Positions 56,087 to 64,000 of a stretch of 64,000 nucleotides of DNA are shown here, in pieces (positions within the stretch are counted from its first letter, which is position 1; the number at the start of each line of letters is the position of its first letter). This DNA is from Cheiracanthium punctorium (lineage: Eukaryota > Arthropoda > Arachnida > Araneae > Cheiracanthiidae). The position numbers were made by a program, and so were the translations under genes. The notes under the pieces were generated by a model. It was not told the DNA's origin. It saw only the letters and a list, made by a program, of their open reading frames with translations, and searched no databases. The stretch spans positions 62,001 through 126,000 of the forward strand of contig JAWZYV010000771.1 in assembly GCA_038373885.1 (NCBI GenBank), read 5' to 3'.

Positions 56087-56860
56087 TGACAGTTGATATA
56101 TCCGAGGCCGATGACTTGAGCTTCAAAACTTCTGTATATCCAAGAACGCCGGGTCACCACTGTAGGTAGCGTCTGGTTTTCTGGTCAGTAATCAAGTCGA
56201 TGTTGACATAAACTCTTTATTACTTAACTAGTTCACTACTGAACGGAAACAAGGAACTTAAAAATATGGAACTTCCATAACTCTAATAACTCTTCCATCA
56301 ATATGACAGTTGACGACGATCAGGCAGCAGGACATCGGCACTCAGAATCCTAGGCAGAGATCCACTAGGGTGCTTGGCATCAGAACCTGGAATGAGTAGG
56401 CAGGGCTCCACTAAACCGCTTGGCATCAGAATCAGGAATTAGTAGACAGCGAGCAGCAGCACCCGTTGCTGTGACTGCTGACAGCGTTTTCTTCTAAGCA
56501 AGAACTTGGCTGGCCTTTTATCCTTGTTCGCCATGCGCACATCTGCATTTAGCAGCTACCGATGGCGCACATTTGAATTTTAGTGGTCAGATCGCAACAG
56601 CGATATGCAGCTCGTCTTGCGCACCTCCTCTCGGCGACCAGTCCCCAGTTGGTATCGGACCTTCGACCGCCGTAACTGAGGAAGGGGTGCGCGAGCCTAG
56701 AGGCGGCGCCTGCAGGGCCTGTAATGTTTGCTTCTCTGCAGTAGTATTATACTGCATTATTAGTATTACGTCATTAATATACGTGAACAGAAACTTTCCT
56801 CCAGACACTGCTCACACTGTTAAACTGTGAGGTTTATAGCATTTTATTGGAAATGACAAT
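56087..56860 (-). repeat. probable LTR and leader of the second Ty3/gypsy element
   Basis: Upstream of gag on the minus strand, GTGGTGACCCGGCG follows CGCTACCTACA, the expected junction of an LTR 3' end (CA) and primer site. Further upstream (higher coordinates) AATAAAGAGTTTATG gives a poly(A) signal. The tandem-like phrases CTTGGCATCAGAAYCWGGAAT (56378-56395 and 56422-56440 on the plus strand) lie in this region. The far LTR boundary is not resolved; composition stays GC-rich to about 56730. Confidence 0.5.
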
Positions 56861-57423
56861 GAATTGGTGTGGTAATTAGCGGAAAGTTAAGGAAACATGT
56901 GCGGAAATGCAGACTAATAATTAATAAAATCCTCCTTTTAATTAATAAAATCCTTTTATTAATTAAAAGGAACAACTCGTCTAACACTGGGAGAGTTGTC
57001 AGCTGTCACCAACAGAGAAACAATAATTATGCTGAGAAGGTCTGCTTCGGGTTATTGCGGCATTATAAGCGACGCTTTCTCGCTTGTTTTGTGAAGCATA
57101 TTTTTGAAGGCTGTTTGTGAAGTCTTCATAGTTATATGCTGACGGCAGCTGAGAGTTTTGCACGACGATTTCCACAAGTTTAGCCTGTGGAAGAATTTTA
57201 TTGTATGAAAAATACGGTATCAAATGAGGCTTTTGTGATAACTATTATAAATCAAGTGACTGCTCGTTAGTTCCTGTGAGTTGTAAAGGCAGATTGTTCA
57301 TCTATTTTCTAGAACCAATAAAATTTGCGTTGCGTTTTATCAACTGGACTGTTTACAGAACTTTCCATATACGCTGGACTTTTAAACTACGAACACGAGA
57401 ACTAAGCAGAGTGTCTTGCAATA

Positions 57424-57484
57424 ATATTTTTACTATTTACGTTTAAAATGGGGAGCTATTTAGTGGGCATAATGTGCAAACGCA

Positions 57485-57526
<42 letters not shown>

Positions 57527-57860
57527 TATCTGCACACGAAAATATTATAGACCTATGTTACTAATATTTTTATTAATTAAATAGGCTTTTGTCTACTACC
57601 ACAATTTAACTAATTGGGAATTGTTTGTTCAGGGGTCGTATAAAAATTTAAGAAGTGTAAGTTTTTAAAAATTAACGAGAGTACTTTTTCTTAACGGAGT
57701 ATTATTTCCGAACTTATTTTGAACATTTATTTCAATTTACACTGTCCACTTATCTCTAATAGATAAAGAATTAAATCCCGTTACCATCTTTTGGGACACC
57801 CTGTATAATATATAATAACAGTTTCTAATATTCGTTATCAGCTGCATGCTTTTTTTTTTA
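57424..57860. other. AT-rich DNA with TA repeat and a mariner-type end
   Basis: A (TA)n run at 57488-57520 is bracketed by GCAGACA and ATCTGC. At 57791-57806 GGGACACCCTGTATA looks like a Tc1/mariner terminal repeat whose partner is not seen here. Confidence 0.45.
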
Positions 57861-57864
57861 AATT

Positions 57865-57907
<43 letters not shown>

Positions 57908-57911
57908 GAGT
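57861..57911. repeat. T35 tract flanked by AATTGAGT
   Basis: AATTGAGT at 57861-57868, about 35 T, then AATTGAGT at 57904-57911. The arrangement resembles insertion of a bare poly(A) tail (minus strand) with its target duplication. A third AATTGAGT closes the adjoining SINE at 60622-60629. Confidence 0.6.
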
Positions 57912-58177
57912 GCCTCACCATGGCACAGTGGTTATGTCACTGGAAATGGTAGACGGGCGAAGTGTGAAGGTCCCGAGTTCGGATCCCATCGCGCGTCCGT
58001 CGACCTAACCGTTCGGAGTTTTCCGTGGTTTTCTCCGAAACAGCATAAATACGGGTTAGGACCCCTTAAAACGACCCCCACGGAGGGCACCCCACCCATC
58101 GGCCTAGAGCCCACGCGTAGCTATTTGGCCGTAATCAAGGGCGCCGGCAGGATCATTTCCAGGGGGGTGCACCCAAG

Positions 58178-58208
<31 letters not shown>

Positions 58209-58369
58209 CAGGCTGTTCCAGAACTCCTAGGCCAAACTTTAAAATACAATTCATATAAAGAAGCAAAGCATTTTTTTGTATAGCAGATTGGCAATGTGGG
58301 GTTAGAAATAAAACGTGTAGATGGAAATATAGCAAATGCAAAAAATGAAAAAGCTCTATTGTAAATGCT

Positions 58370-58865
58370 CAAATGTGCTGGTAGCATCTAGCAAGTGATT
58401 GGCGTACCCTTTCGAAGATGCCAGGTGTTCTACGAACGCAGGGGCGTAGCCAAAAGTGGGGGGTGTTAGGGGGGTCATAACCCCCCCCCCCATGAGAAAA
58501 TTTTGCCATACTAAATGTATAGACTTCACTAGATTATCATACACACGTATATATAAATATATATATATATATATATGAGTTGTAGTAGTCGTAACGCCCC
58601 CCCCCATGAGAAATTTCTGGCTACGCCCCTGCACGAACGGGTGCAGCAGTTACTAAAGTTTTGCAATGAGGCCCTCATCTGTGTCAACTGGAGTCTTGTA
58701 AACGAGTGCCTTGAGGTATCCCCAAAAGCAAAATTCGATACTTGATTAATCTAATGAACGCGATGGCCAAGCAACTCATTCAACTTGTCCAATCGATCGG
58801 GAGTCAAAGATTATAATGGGGTAATTGCGCACATTATTTGCGAAATAGGTTGGAGCACAATCGTG
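58370..58865 (-). pseudogene. mariner/Tc-type transposase, C-terminal third
   Basis: On the minus strand: FQHDCAPTYFANNVRNY (second catalytic Asp block, normally QQDGAP-HxA), then SIGQVE, a stop, WPSRSLD, a stop, and FCFWGYLKALVYKTPV, the normal WP-RSPDLTPxDFFLWGYLK region containing the last acidic residue. Downstream TFEHL resembles the usual C-terminal GHFEHL. Several stops and a hAT MITE (58439-58631) interrupt it. Related in family to the pseudogene at 27865-29560. Confidence 0.75.
58439..58631. mobile_element. hAT-type MITE, 193 bp
   Basis: Ends CAGGGGCGTAGCC and GGCTACGCCCCTG are perfect inverted repeats. Flanks TACGAACG (58431-58438) and CACGAACG (58632-58639) differ at one base. Same family as 13685-13853; includes a TA microsatellite. 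Confidence 0.92.
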
Positions 58866-59264
58866 CTGAAACAATCTACATTTTTCATTTCCGACAAAAG
58901 TTGCAATGCAGAAAAATGCTTCTTTGTATGTATTTTAACTGCCTTCAGGGACACCTTGTATACATGAAAATAAAAAATTAAACTATTTGGCTTTCGAAGG
59001 AAGAAGAATCTTGACTGGAAAATGTAGCATCAATGTGTAAAATAAACATCGTCATAGTTATTTTATCGCAGCTGAAAAGTACAAAATCTTAAACTATTAA
59101 TTTGGCCTAATTAATAATACCTCAATTTAAGTGTACTAATAATTTATTATTTAAATTGTATGCAATTTTGATAACATTGTTTTATATTTAAACAGACAAT
59201 ATTCCAAGAAAAACTGAAGCGAAATGTATTTTCTCTAGCATTGATGTACATAGCAATTTTTGGC

Positions 59265-59470
59265 TTAGGGGCTCCCGCCATGTCCAGTGCTGAAAATGGT
59301 AGATGGCTGAAATGTGGAGGTCAATAGTTCTGGCCTGCCGCGCGGCTGTCAATCTAACGGTTTTGAGTTTTGGCCGGTTTTCTCTACATGTTAAGTGAAT
59401 ACACGTTAGAACCCCTTAAAAAGTCCTCTGCCCAAGACAATTCCCCTCCCCCTCTTTTATGACAGATACC
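59265..59470 (+). repeat. decayed tRNA-derived SINE copy
   Basis: Collinear with 57906-58100: CCATGTCCAGTG, AATGGTAGATGGCTGAAATGTG, CTAACGGTTTTGAGTTTTGG, GGTTTTCTC, ACGTTAGAACCCCTTAAAA. The B box is degraded. Confidence 0.7.
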
Positions 59471-60629
59471 CCATGTGCAAGTTTGCCTTAAGTGCACTTG
59501 ACAAAGACATCTACATATTAAAACAGAGTCTAAGTTACGGAAGTGACGCTGTGATGTCTTCACTTAATATTTAAAAAATCAGCAAGTCAAAAAACTCAAA
59601 ATACAAATTTTCATCAAATAGTTTTTGAGTTTAAATCTCGGAAAAATTAACTTTATAATGTTAAAAAGAAATGTTAATCGTTGTCAACTTTAATCGTTAA
59701 GTCCTAAAATAATTGCATTTAATCATATTCACAGTAGAGTCTCTATTGTTCTAGTTTTCCATACATCCCAGTAAGTGAAAAAATCAGTTTAGCTTCCAAA
59801 TAATGACCAATACATATAAAATAGGCGATTTTTTTATTTCAGTACAAAAGTTCAAATACTTGGTGCACCCGAAAGCCGTATCAGAAATCCCTCTCCCAAA
59901 GAAAGAGGGTGTATTTTTTTAGTAAATGTCCGCATAGCCATTTCTGTGCAGTGTTGACTTGCTGCTTTGGAAATGGCGCGTTACTGCAGTACAGAAACGA
60001 GTCGATACAAAACAATTGACTACAGCTTTCCGATATTATTAACCGGCTCTAATCAGTGATGTGATAATATGTAACTACACTTTACCTTTAAATATGCACT
60101 CAAATCACAAAAGTTGCTTTATTTCCATTTATCTGTTTATTAATTCAATGATTTCGATAATTCGAGACAAGCCCGGTCCCGCCTACCTCAAATATTATCG
60201 AGACTATTTCAAAAATTTTTCCTAATTGCGGGCGCATGCCGTGAAGCATTCAACACTACTACGACCGTAAGCGTTGGTCAATACATTATGAGGGTTCATG
60301 TGCGTTCGCAAACATTATCCCAAAATAAAAATGTGGATGACTTCTCAAAAGTTTAAAATTTATGTTCAATGGTAGAAAATATTAAGCCATAAACACACGT
60401 CTAAACGGTTAATTTAATGCGAAAGTTACACGTAGAATTCAAAATATCACACACACATTCAAGCTCTTTTTATTTTACTGTCTGTCCTAAGGGTAAAACA
60501 AGTTACTTATATTTTCAGGTTAATTATGCTTTTTTCAAACTCCAGGGGGGTGCAAGTGCACACCCCTTGCACCCCCCTCCCGGCGCCCATGGCCGTAATC
60601 CCACAAACAAAAAAACATAAAAATTGAGT

Positions 60630-62457
60630 TACTCACAAAACTAATGTAAGAAATTTCTCTCATACTCGAATACTTTTTTGAGTGGATGTACTAAATATTG
60701 ATATTTCTGGAAAAGTAACGTGTATCAAAGGGTTGAAGTTGGATAATTGGTTGTTCACAAAGCCAAATTGGGAAATTTGACCTACACTCACTTTTTTAGT
60801 AGATGCATGTATAAAAATACTTTTTTGTCTTCCATATAAAGGAATTCGACTGTTATATGGTTTTGTGCATAGAGAAATTTTAATCCATTCAGACCCTCCG
60901 TCCACGTTTGAGGTCCCAAAAGTAACTGTCGTACAGGATGGATGTCCCATTTGGTCGCATAAAGAAAAACCAATTTTTCTCGAAAACTTAATAATTAGGA
61001 TTTTGATTTTATTTTTTAATCAAAAATTTATTCTCTATTATCGAAAGATATATTAATTCAATGAGAAATTATTTAATCAGATCTTAAAAGGTTAATATGA
61101 AGAAGGTTTGAAAGGTACGGTACAGGCTATTGAGTAGAATAATAATCAAACGGAGTATACTTTTACTCAATTTTTGACTTCAAACAGCCATTCTCCCGAT
61201 TGAGTAAAATTTGCTCAATTCATCGACAAAAATCAATGGAGCGAAAAATTCTCAATTTTTGAGCATTATACAACAGCTCCATTTAGGCTAAATAATAATC
61301 AAAAAAAGGAGTGTCTGTCCGCTTTTGATTAATATAACTGTACTCAATTATGATTATTATTTAAGCTATAGAATGAGCGTTTTTACAAAATCAGCCCTTT
61401 TTTAATTAATATATCTGTACTCAATTAAGATTATTACTTTAAGCTAAAAAGCTTTAAGCTTTCTAAGCTAAAAGGGTGTTTTATTAAAATTTATATTGAA
61501 TTATTCGTTTTCTTCATTTTTTATTATCAGAGCTGTAATCTATGATTATAAGCCCGAAAAAATAAATTTTAAATCAAGGCAAATATATTACGTATATCTT
61601 AATACACTATAAAAAAGTATGTTTTTAATAAATAGAATATAATATCACTATAGTCTCTAGTTATAAAACGAATTCACAGTGCAGTCAAAATACAGAAATG
61701 CAATCATGGTTAAACCAGCTGTGAGATATAATTAAAGCAGGAACCCAATTTGTTTACGTGAAAAAGGTAAAATACTACTTACTCTGAGTGGAGATATCAT
61801 AATTTCATTTGTTTTACAACAGCTTTTTATAATCCAATCGTAAGAAATTATGTCATAAAGCGAATTCTTTACCTAAAGCATCTCCTCCATATCTAGACTG
61901 AATTTATTTCACAACTCTGAATGAAAAAGATAGATTTGGTATTCGGATATAAAACCAAATAATCACAAGCGAATACACACACAACTAAACATCCTTAATA
62001 AAAGGACTTGGCATTAACTAAAAGTGCATCTAGTATCCTCTTCAGAAATTCTTTTAATTCATATTTTGATAACGACACGCTTGTCCTTCGATGCCCGCCC
62101 AGCCGTGAGCCACGGCTTACGATGAACGCGTTTGGGACTATGAACCGTTATCCGTTGAAGAGCGTTGGTCACGTGATAGTAATAGCATATGGGTCGTGGG
62201 GGCGAAGAGACAGAATACTCAAATAGACAAAAATATTGTGAAAATTGAGCTAAGTAGAATCTAGCGAATCGGGAGCATTGAGGCGAATTGAGGAGATAAC
62301 AAATTATTCTCTTTAATGAGTATATTTTAGCAGTAAAAGGATTTAAATCAGTCGATAAGAAATTTAATCAATAAAGGAGTGTTAGTTTTATTCAATAGAT
62401 TTAAGCGTGTAGCCGTTCCTTTGAGAGAACAGGTATATTTACGAAAACCACACAGAT
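60630..62457. other. unassigned AT-rich DNA with weak internal repeats
   Basis: Between 61270 and 61450 GCTAAATAATAATCAAAA and variants of ATTATGATTATTATTTAAGC form imperfect direct and inverted copies, perhaps an old MITE. A GC-richer patch at 62085-62215 contains a short frame without motifs. No gene is supported. Confidence 0.4.
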
Positions 62458-62643
62458 ACCGTGGTTGACGAGAAAGACAGGCTGCGGTGCTGACATTTAG
62501 GTCACACCCTTTTGGCCCTCTAAGAGCCATGTGACACTGCGTCTACCTCGGACTAAGATGGCCTAGATTACATGGCTCTTAGAGGGCAAAATGGTATGAC
62601 CAAAATGTAAGCACCGCAGCCTATCTTTCTCGTCAGCCACGGG
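62458..62643. repeat. inverted repeat, ~76-bp arms, 34-bp spacer
   Basis: The arm from CCGTGGTTGACGAGAAAGAC to AAGAGCCATGTGA is mirrored by TTACATGGCTCTTAGAGGGC ... CTTTCTCGTCAGCCACGG, with about eight differences. The spacer is 62534-62567. It could be a small fold-back MITE; terminal duplications are not seen. Confidence 0.85.
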
Positions 62644-62843
62644 TGCACAAAGATAGTAAGGTGATACGCATTTCTTTTCTACATAGTTACCATAGTAGTC
62701 GAACAGTTTACTCCGGTAAATCAATGTATCGAAATTAACATTTTAAGGCATAAAAAGAAGAAGAAGGAAGAAAAGAAGCGGGACCATTTAACGATGGCTT
62801 CCCTGTCAGTCCTGAAATGACTAAATTTTGATGTAGTCTCTAC
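62644..62843. other. unassigned spacer
   Basis: Contains an AAGAAG-rich tract at 62755-62775; nothing else. Confidence 0.4.
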
Positions 62844-62847
62844 TTAA

Positions 62848-63401
62848 CCCTTTGAGGCGCAACCCTTTCACAACGCTGAAAAAAGGGCAGCCGTTGCCAT
62901 CGCTCGACTTAAATGCCAGATAGATGGCAGACGATCGAAACGTTCATCGCGTGCCACAGATCTAGAGACCCTTTTTTTTTTGGCGACAGCTGCCTCGCGC
63001 ACAGCCAGCTTTCGCCAAAAAAAGTGAAAGCTGGCTGTGCGCGAGGCAGCTGTCGCCAAAAAAAAGGGTCTCTAGATCTGTGGCACGCGATGAACGTTTC
63101 GATCGTCTGCCATCTTGCTGGCAGTTAAGTCGAGCGATGGCAACGGCTGCCCTTTTTTCAGCATTGGGCAATCTATGCAGCTGTTCTCGCATGCTTCCAT
63201 TTTTCAGCTGATGTCAGTGCTGTTAGAAATAATCGTGACCACTTTTTTACGGGAAATGACGTGCTAAAAAGTAAAGGATTCTCGCGGAGCGATGTCACCC
63301 GCAACTATTTTTATTGAAATCAAATCTATTCTTCGAGACTGGCAACAGTCAAAACATCAGAGTATGGTGTTCCCAGAGCGGGAACACTGCGCGTTAAAGG
63401 G
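62848..63401. mobile_element. piggyBac-like MITE, copy C, complete, 554 bp
   Basis: TTAA at 62844-62847 and 63402-63405 directly flank CCCTTTGAGGCGCAACCC on the left and GCGCGTTAAAGGG on the right, so both termini read CCCTTT inward from TTAA as in piggyBac elements. The left 320 bp form a long hairpin. The right 230 bp match copies A and B (GTGTTCCCAGAGCGGGAACA, CTATTCTTCGAGACTGGC). No transposase. Confidence 0.92.
62870..63167. repeat. 144-bp-arm inverted repeat inside the piggyBac-like MITE
   Basis: The left arm 62870-63013 and right arm 63026-63167 are complementary with only a few differences and a different length of one T/A run; the loop is 12 bases (63014-63025). Arms contain AGATCTAGAGACCC, GCGACAGCTGCCTCGCGC and CATCGCTCGACTTAA. 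A transcript would fold into one long, almost uninterrupted hairpin. Confidence 0.95.
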
Positions 63402-63405
63402 TTAA

Positions 63406-64000
63406 TAACTGGTTCAAGTTTTAATCTAAGGCAATGGGTTTTAATTCTTCTTCTAAACGAGGCTCGATAAAATTTTTATTGGATACAAAATAAATTATCT
63501 CCACAAGTCCATTTTAAACCTAAGGAGCGTAGGCACTTATGACTGAATTTCACCCGATTATGACTTATACAAAGTCACATAATGCTGGAAGAGTTTTAAT
63601 AAAAAATTCGCCATTATTAAATCTGACAAGAAATTTTTACTTGCGTCTGTTGCTTTAAGTGATTCTTTATGCGTATCCTTTTCTTCTTTCAAAGCGCAAT
63701 AATATCTCAACAAAGCACAATAGGATTAAATCCAATTAGGGGCTTTTAAGTGAAAAGAAAGAACAGTAATCAAACTCCTTGGAAATTGAATCTTTAGTAT
63801 TAATGCATTCTTTAAAAGAAAAAAAAAACCTTTTACAAAGATAAGAATAAGGTTTTCACGATGTTCTCAAAGAAACAAAACGTCAGAGTAAACAAATAAC
63901 CTTCGCGTGCTCCTCTCTTAAAGTGAATCACTCCGTACTTTGTAGAAGATCTTGTTTCAATAAATGTACCAAAGGGAATAATTAAATTGCATTCGAAACT
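63406..64000. other. unassigned AT-rich DNA at the right edge
   Basis: No recognisable gene, RNA or repeat boundary up to the end of the window. Confidence 0.45.

Larger units (their letters stand above)
55327..57423 (+). mobile_element. old LTR of the Ty3/gypsy family, split by an insertion
   Basis: The left part (55327-about 55566) starts TGTTATGAATTTTTTGGG and follows the U3 of the 927-bp LTR (TCTACGTGTCAAATAATTC, TTTCTCGCCGAATATTGGC). The right part (about 57070-57423) follows R/U5 (CTAGAACCAATAAAATTTG, CAACTGGACTG, AAGCAGAGTGTCTTGCA). About 1.5 kb of unrelated, mostly opposite-strand retroelement sequence lies between. Divergence from the complete LTR is much greater than for the 5' fragment at 41247. 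Confidence 0.75.
58209..58958 (-). mobile_element. Tc1/mariner-like element, internally deleted
   Basis: CAGGCTGTTCCAGAACTC and the complement of the right end (CAAGGTGTCCCTGAAGGC) are imperfect inverted repeats, each with TA outside (58207-58208, 58959-58960). It carries only the C-terminal third of a transposase. Confidence 0.75.
58136..60591. mobile_element. hAT element, 2456 bp, inserted in the SINE
   Basis: Perfect 8-bp direct repeats GCCGTAAT (58128-58135 and 60592-60599) flank inverted ends CAAGGGCGCCGG and CCGGCGCCCATG. Subterminal CCAGGGGGGTGCA occurs near both ends. No hAT transposase is visible, and much of the interior is later insertions (58209-58958, 59265-59470). Confidence 0.9.
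57912..60621 (+). repeat. tRNA-derived SINE, split by a hAT element
   Basis: The left part (57912-58135) has an A-box-like ATGGCACAGTGG and a B-box-like GAGTTCGGATCC, then CCGTTCGGAGTTTTCCGTGG. The right part (60592-60621) resumes after the hAT element with GGCCGTAATCCCAC and an A-rich tail. Direct repeats AATTGAGT flank the whole (57904-57911 and 60622-60629). A second, decayed copy lies at 59265-59470. Confidence 0.8.

Noticed and set aside
62008..62226. GC-richer short frame near the right end
   Set aside because: Composition is mildly different, but no homologous family or exon signals were recognisable.

Overview
The window looks like gene-poor, AT-rich arthropod chromosomal DNA packed with nested and decayed transposable elements. 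An arachnid is my best guess. It rests on element repertoire: a Ty3/gypsy family with a coiled-coil gag, jockey-like LINE debris, Tc1/mariner and Tigger relics, hAT MITEs and Helitron-like elements, plus a TATA + TCAGT initiator in one LTR. I found no convincing host protein-coding gene, no intact tRNA or rRNA gene and no CRISPR array. One short GC-rich open frame at the left edge (2-97) could be the end of a host exon.

Layout. 1-9.2 kb: a (CA)n(TA)n microsatellite, an internally deleted Tigger-like element (843-1688) with a C-terminal transposase remnant, two minus-strand Helitron-like copies (1771-3701 and about 7594-8885), a free Tigger-type MITE (4625-4956) and a second repeat family (about 5640-7105). 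9.2-11.6 kb: a plus-strand copy of the same Helitron-like family carrying a ~173-bp tandem array and a nested hAT MITE. 11.6-27 kb: mostly unassigned AT-rich DNA with scattered hAT MITEs, a cluster of CTCF-like motifs in a degenerate repeat (16340-16830), an 823-bp hAT element with a perfect 8-bp target duplication, and a 0.94-kb TIR element containing a tRNA-derived SINE. 27-30.4 kb: a 175-bp tandem duplication, a Tc1/mariner-type transposase pseudogene split by a solo LTR, a TIR element and a SINE. 30.4-36.8 kb: a Helitron (32979-35102) made largely of a 156-bp tandem array, in otherwise empty AT-rich DNA. 36.8-41.2 kb: another solo LTR and two piggyBac-like MITEs flanked by TTAA. 41.2-47.7 kb: a Ty3/gypsy retrotransposon with gag, protease, RT, RNase H and integrase but with frameshifts and stops. 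47.7-57.4 kb: sparse, with LINE and Tc1 fragments, a long inverted repeat, and an old LTR interrupted by a gag/LTR fragment of another retroelement. 57.9-60.6 kb: a SINE containing a hAT element containing a mariner-like element containing a hAT MITE. 62.4-63.4 kb: two long inverted repeats, one inside a complete piggyBac-like MITE.

The only genes that act together are those of the 41.2-47.7 kb retrotransposon (capsid/nucleocapsid, protease, reverse transcriptase/RNase H, integrase), normally one polyprotein programme. Here the reading frame is broken by four in-frame stops and three frame changes, and the 5' LTR has lost its promoter half. I did not find a new enzymatic system. The most unusual signals are the tandem arrays inside two Helitron families, the long hairpin MITE, the extended tRNA-complementary primer site, the repeated use of one target site at 57.86-60.63 kb, and the CTCF-like motif cluster.
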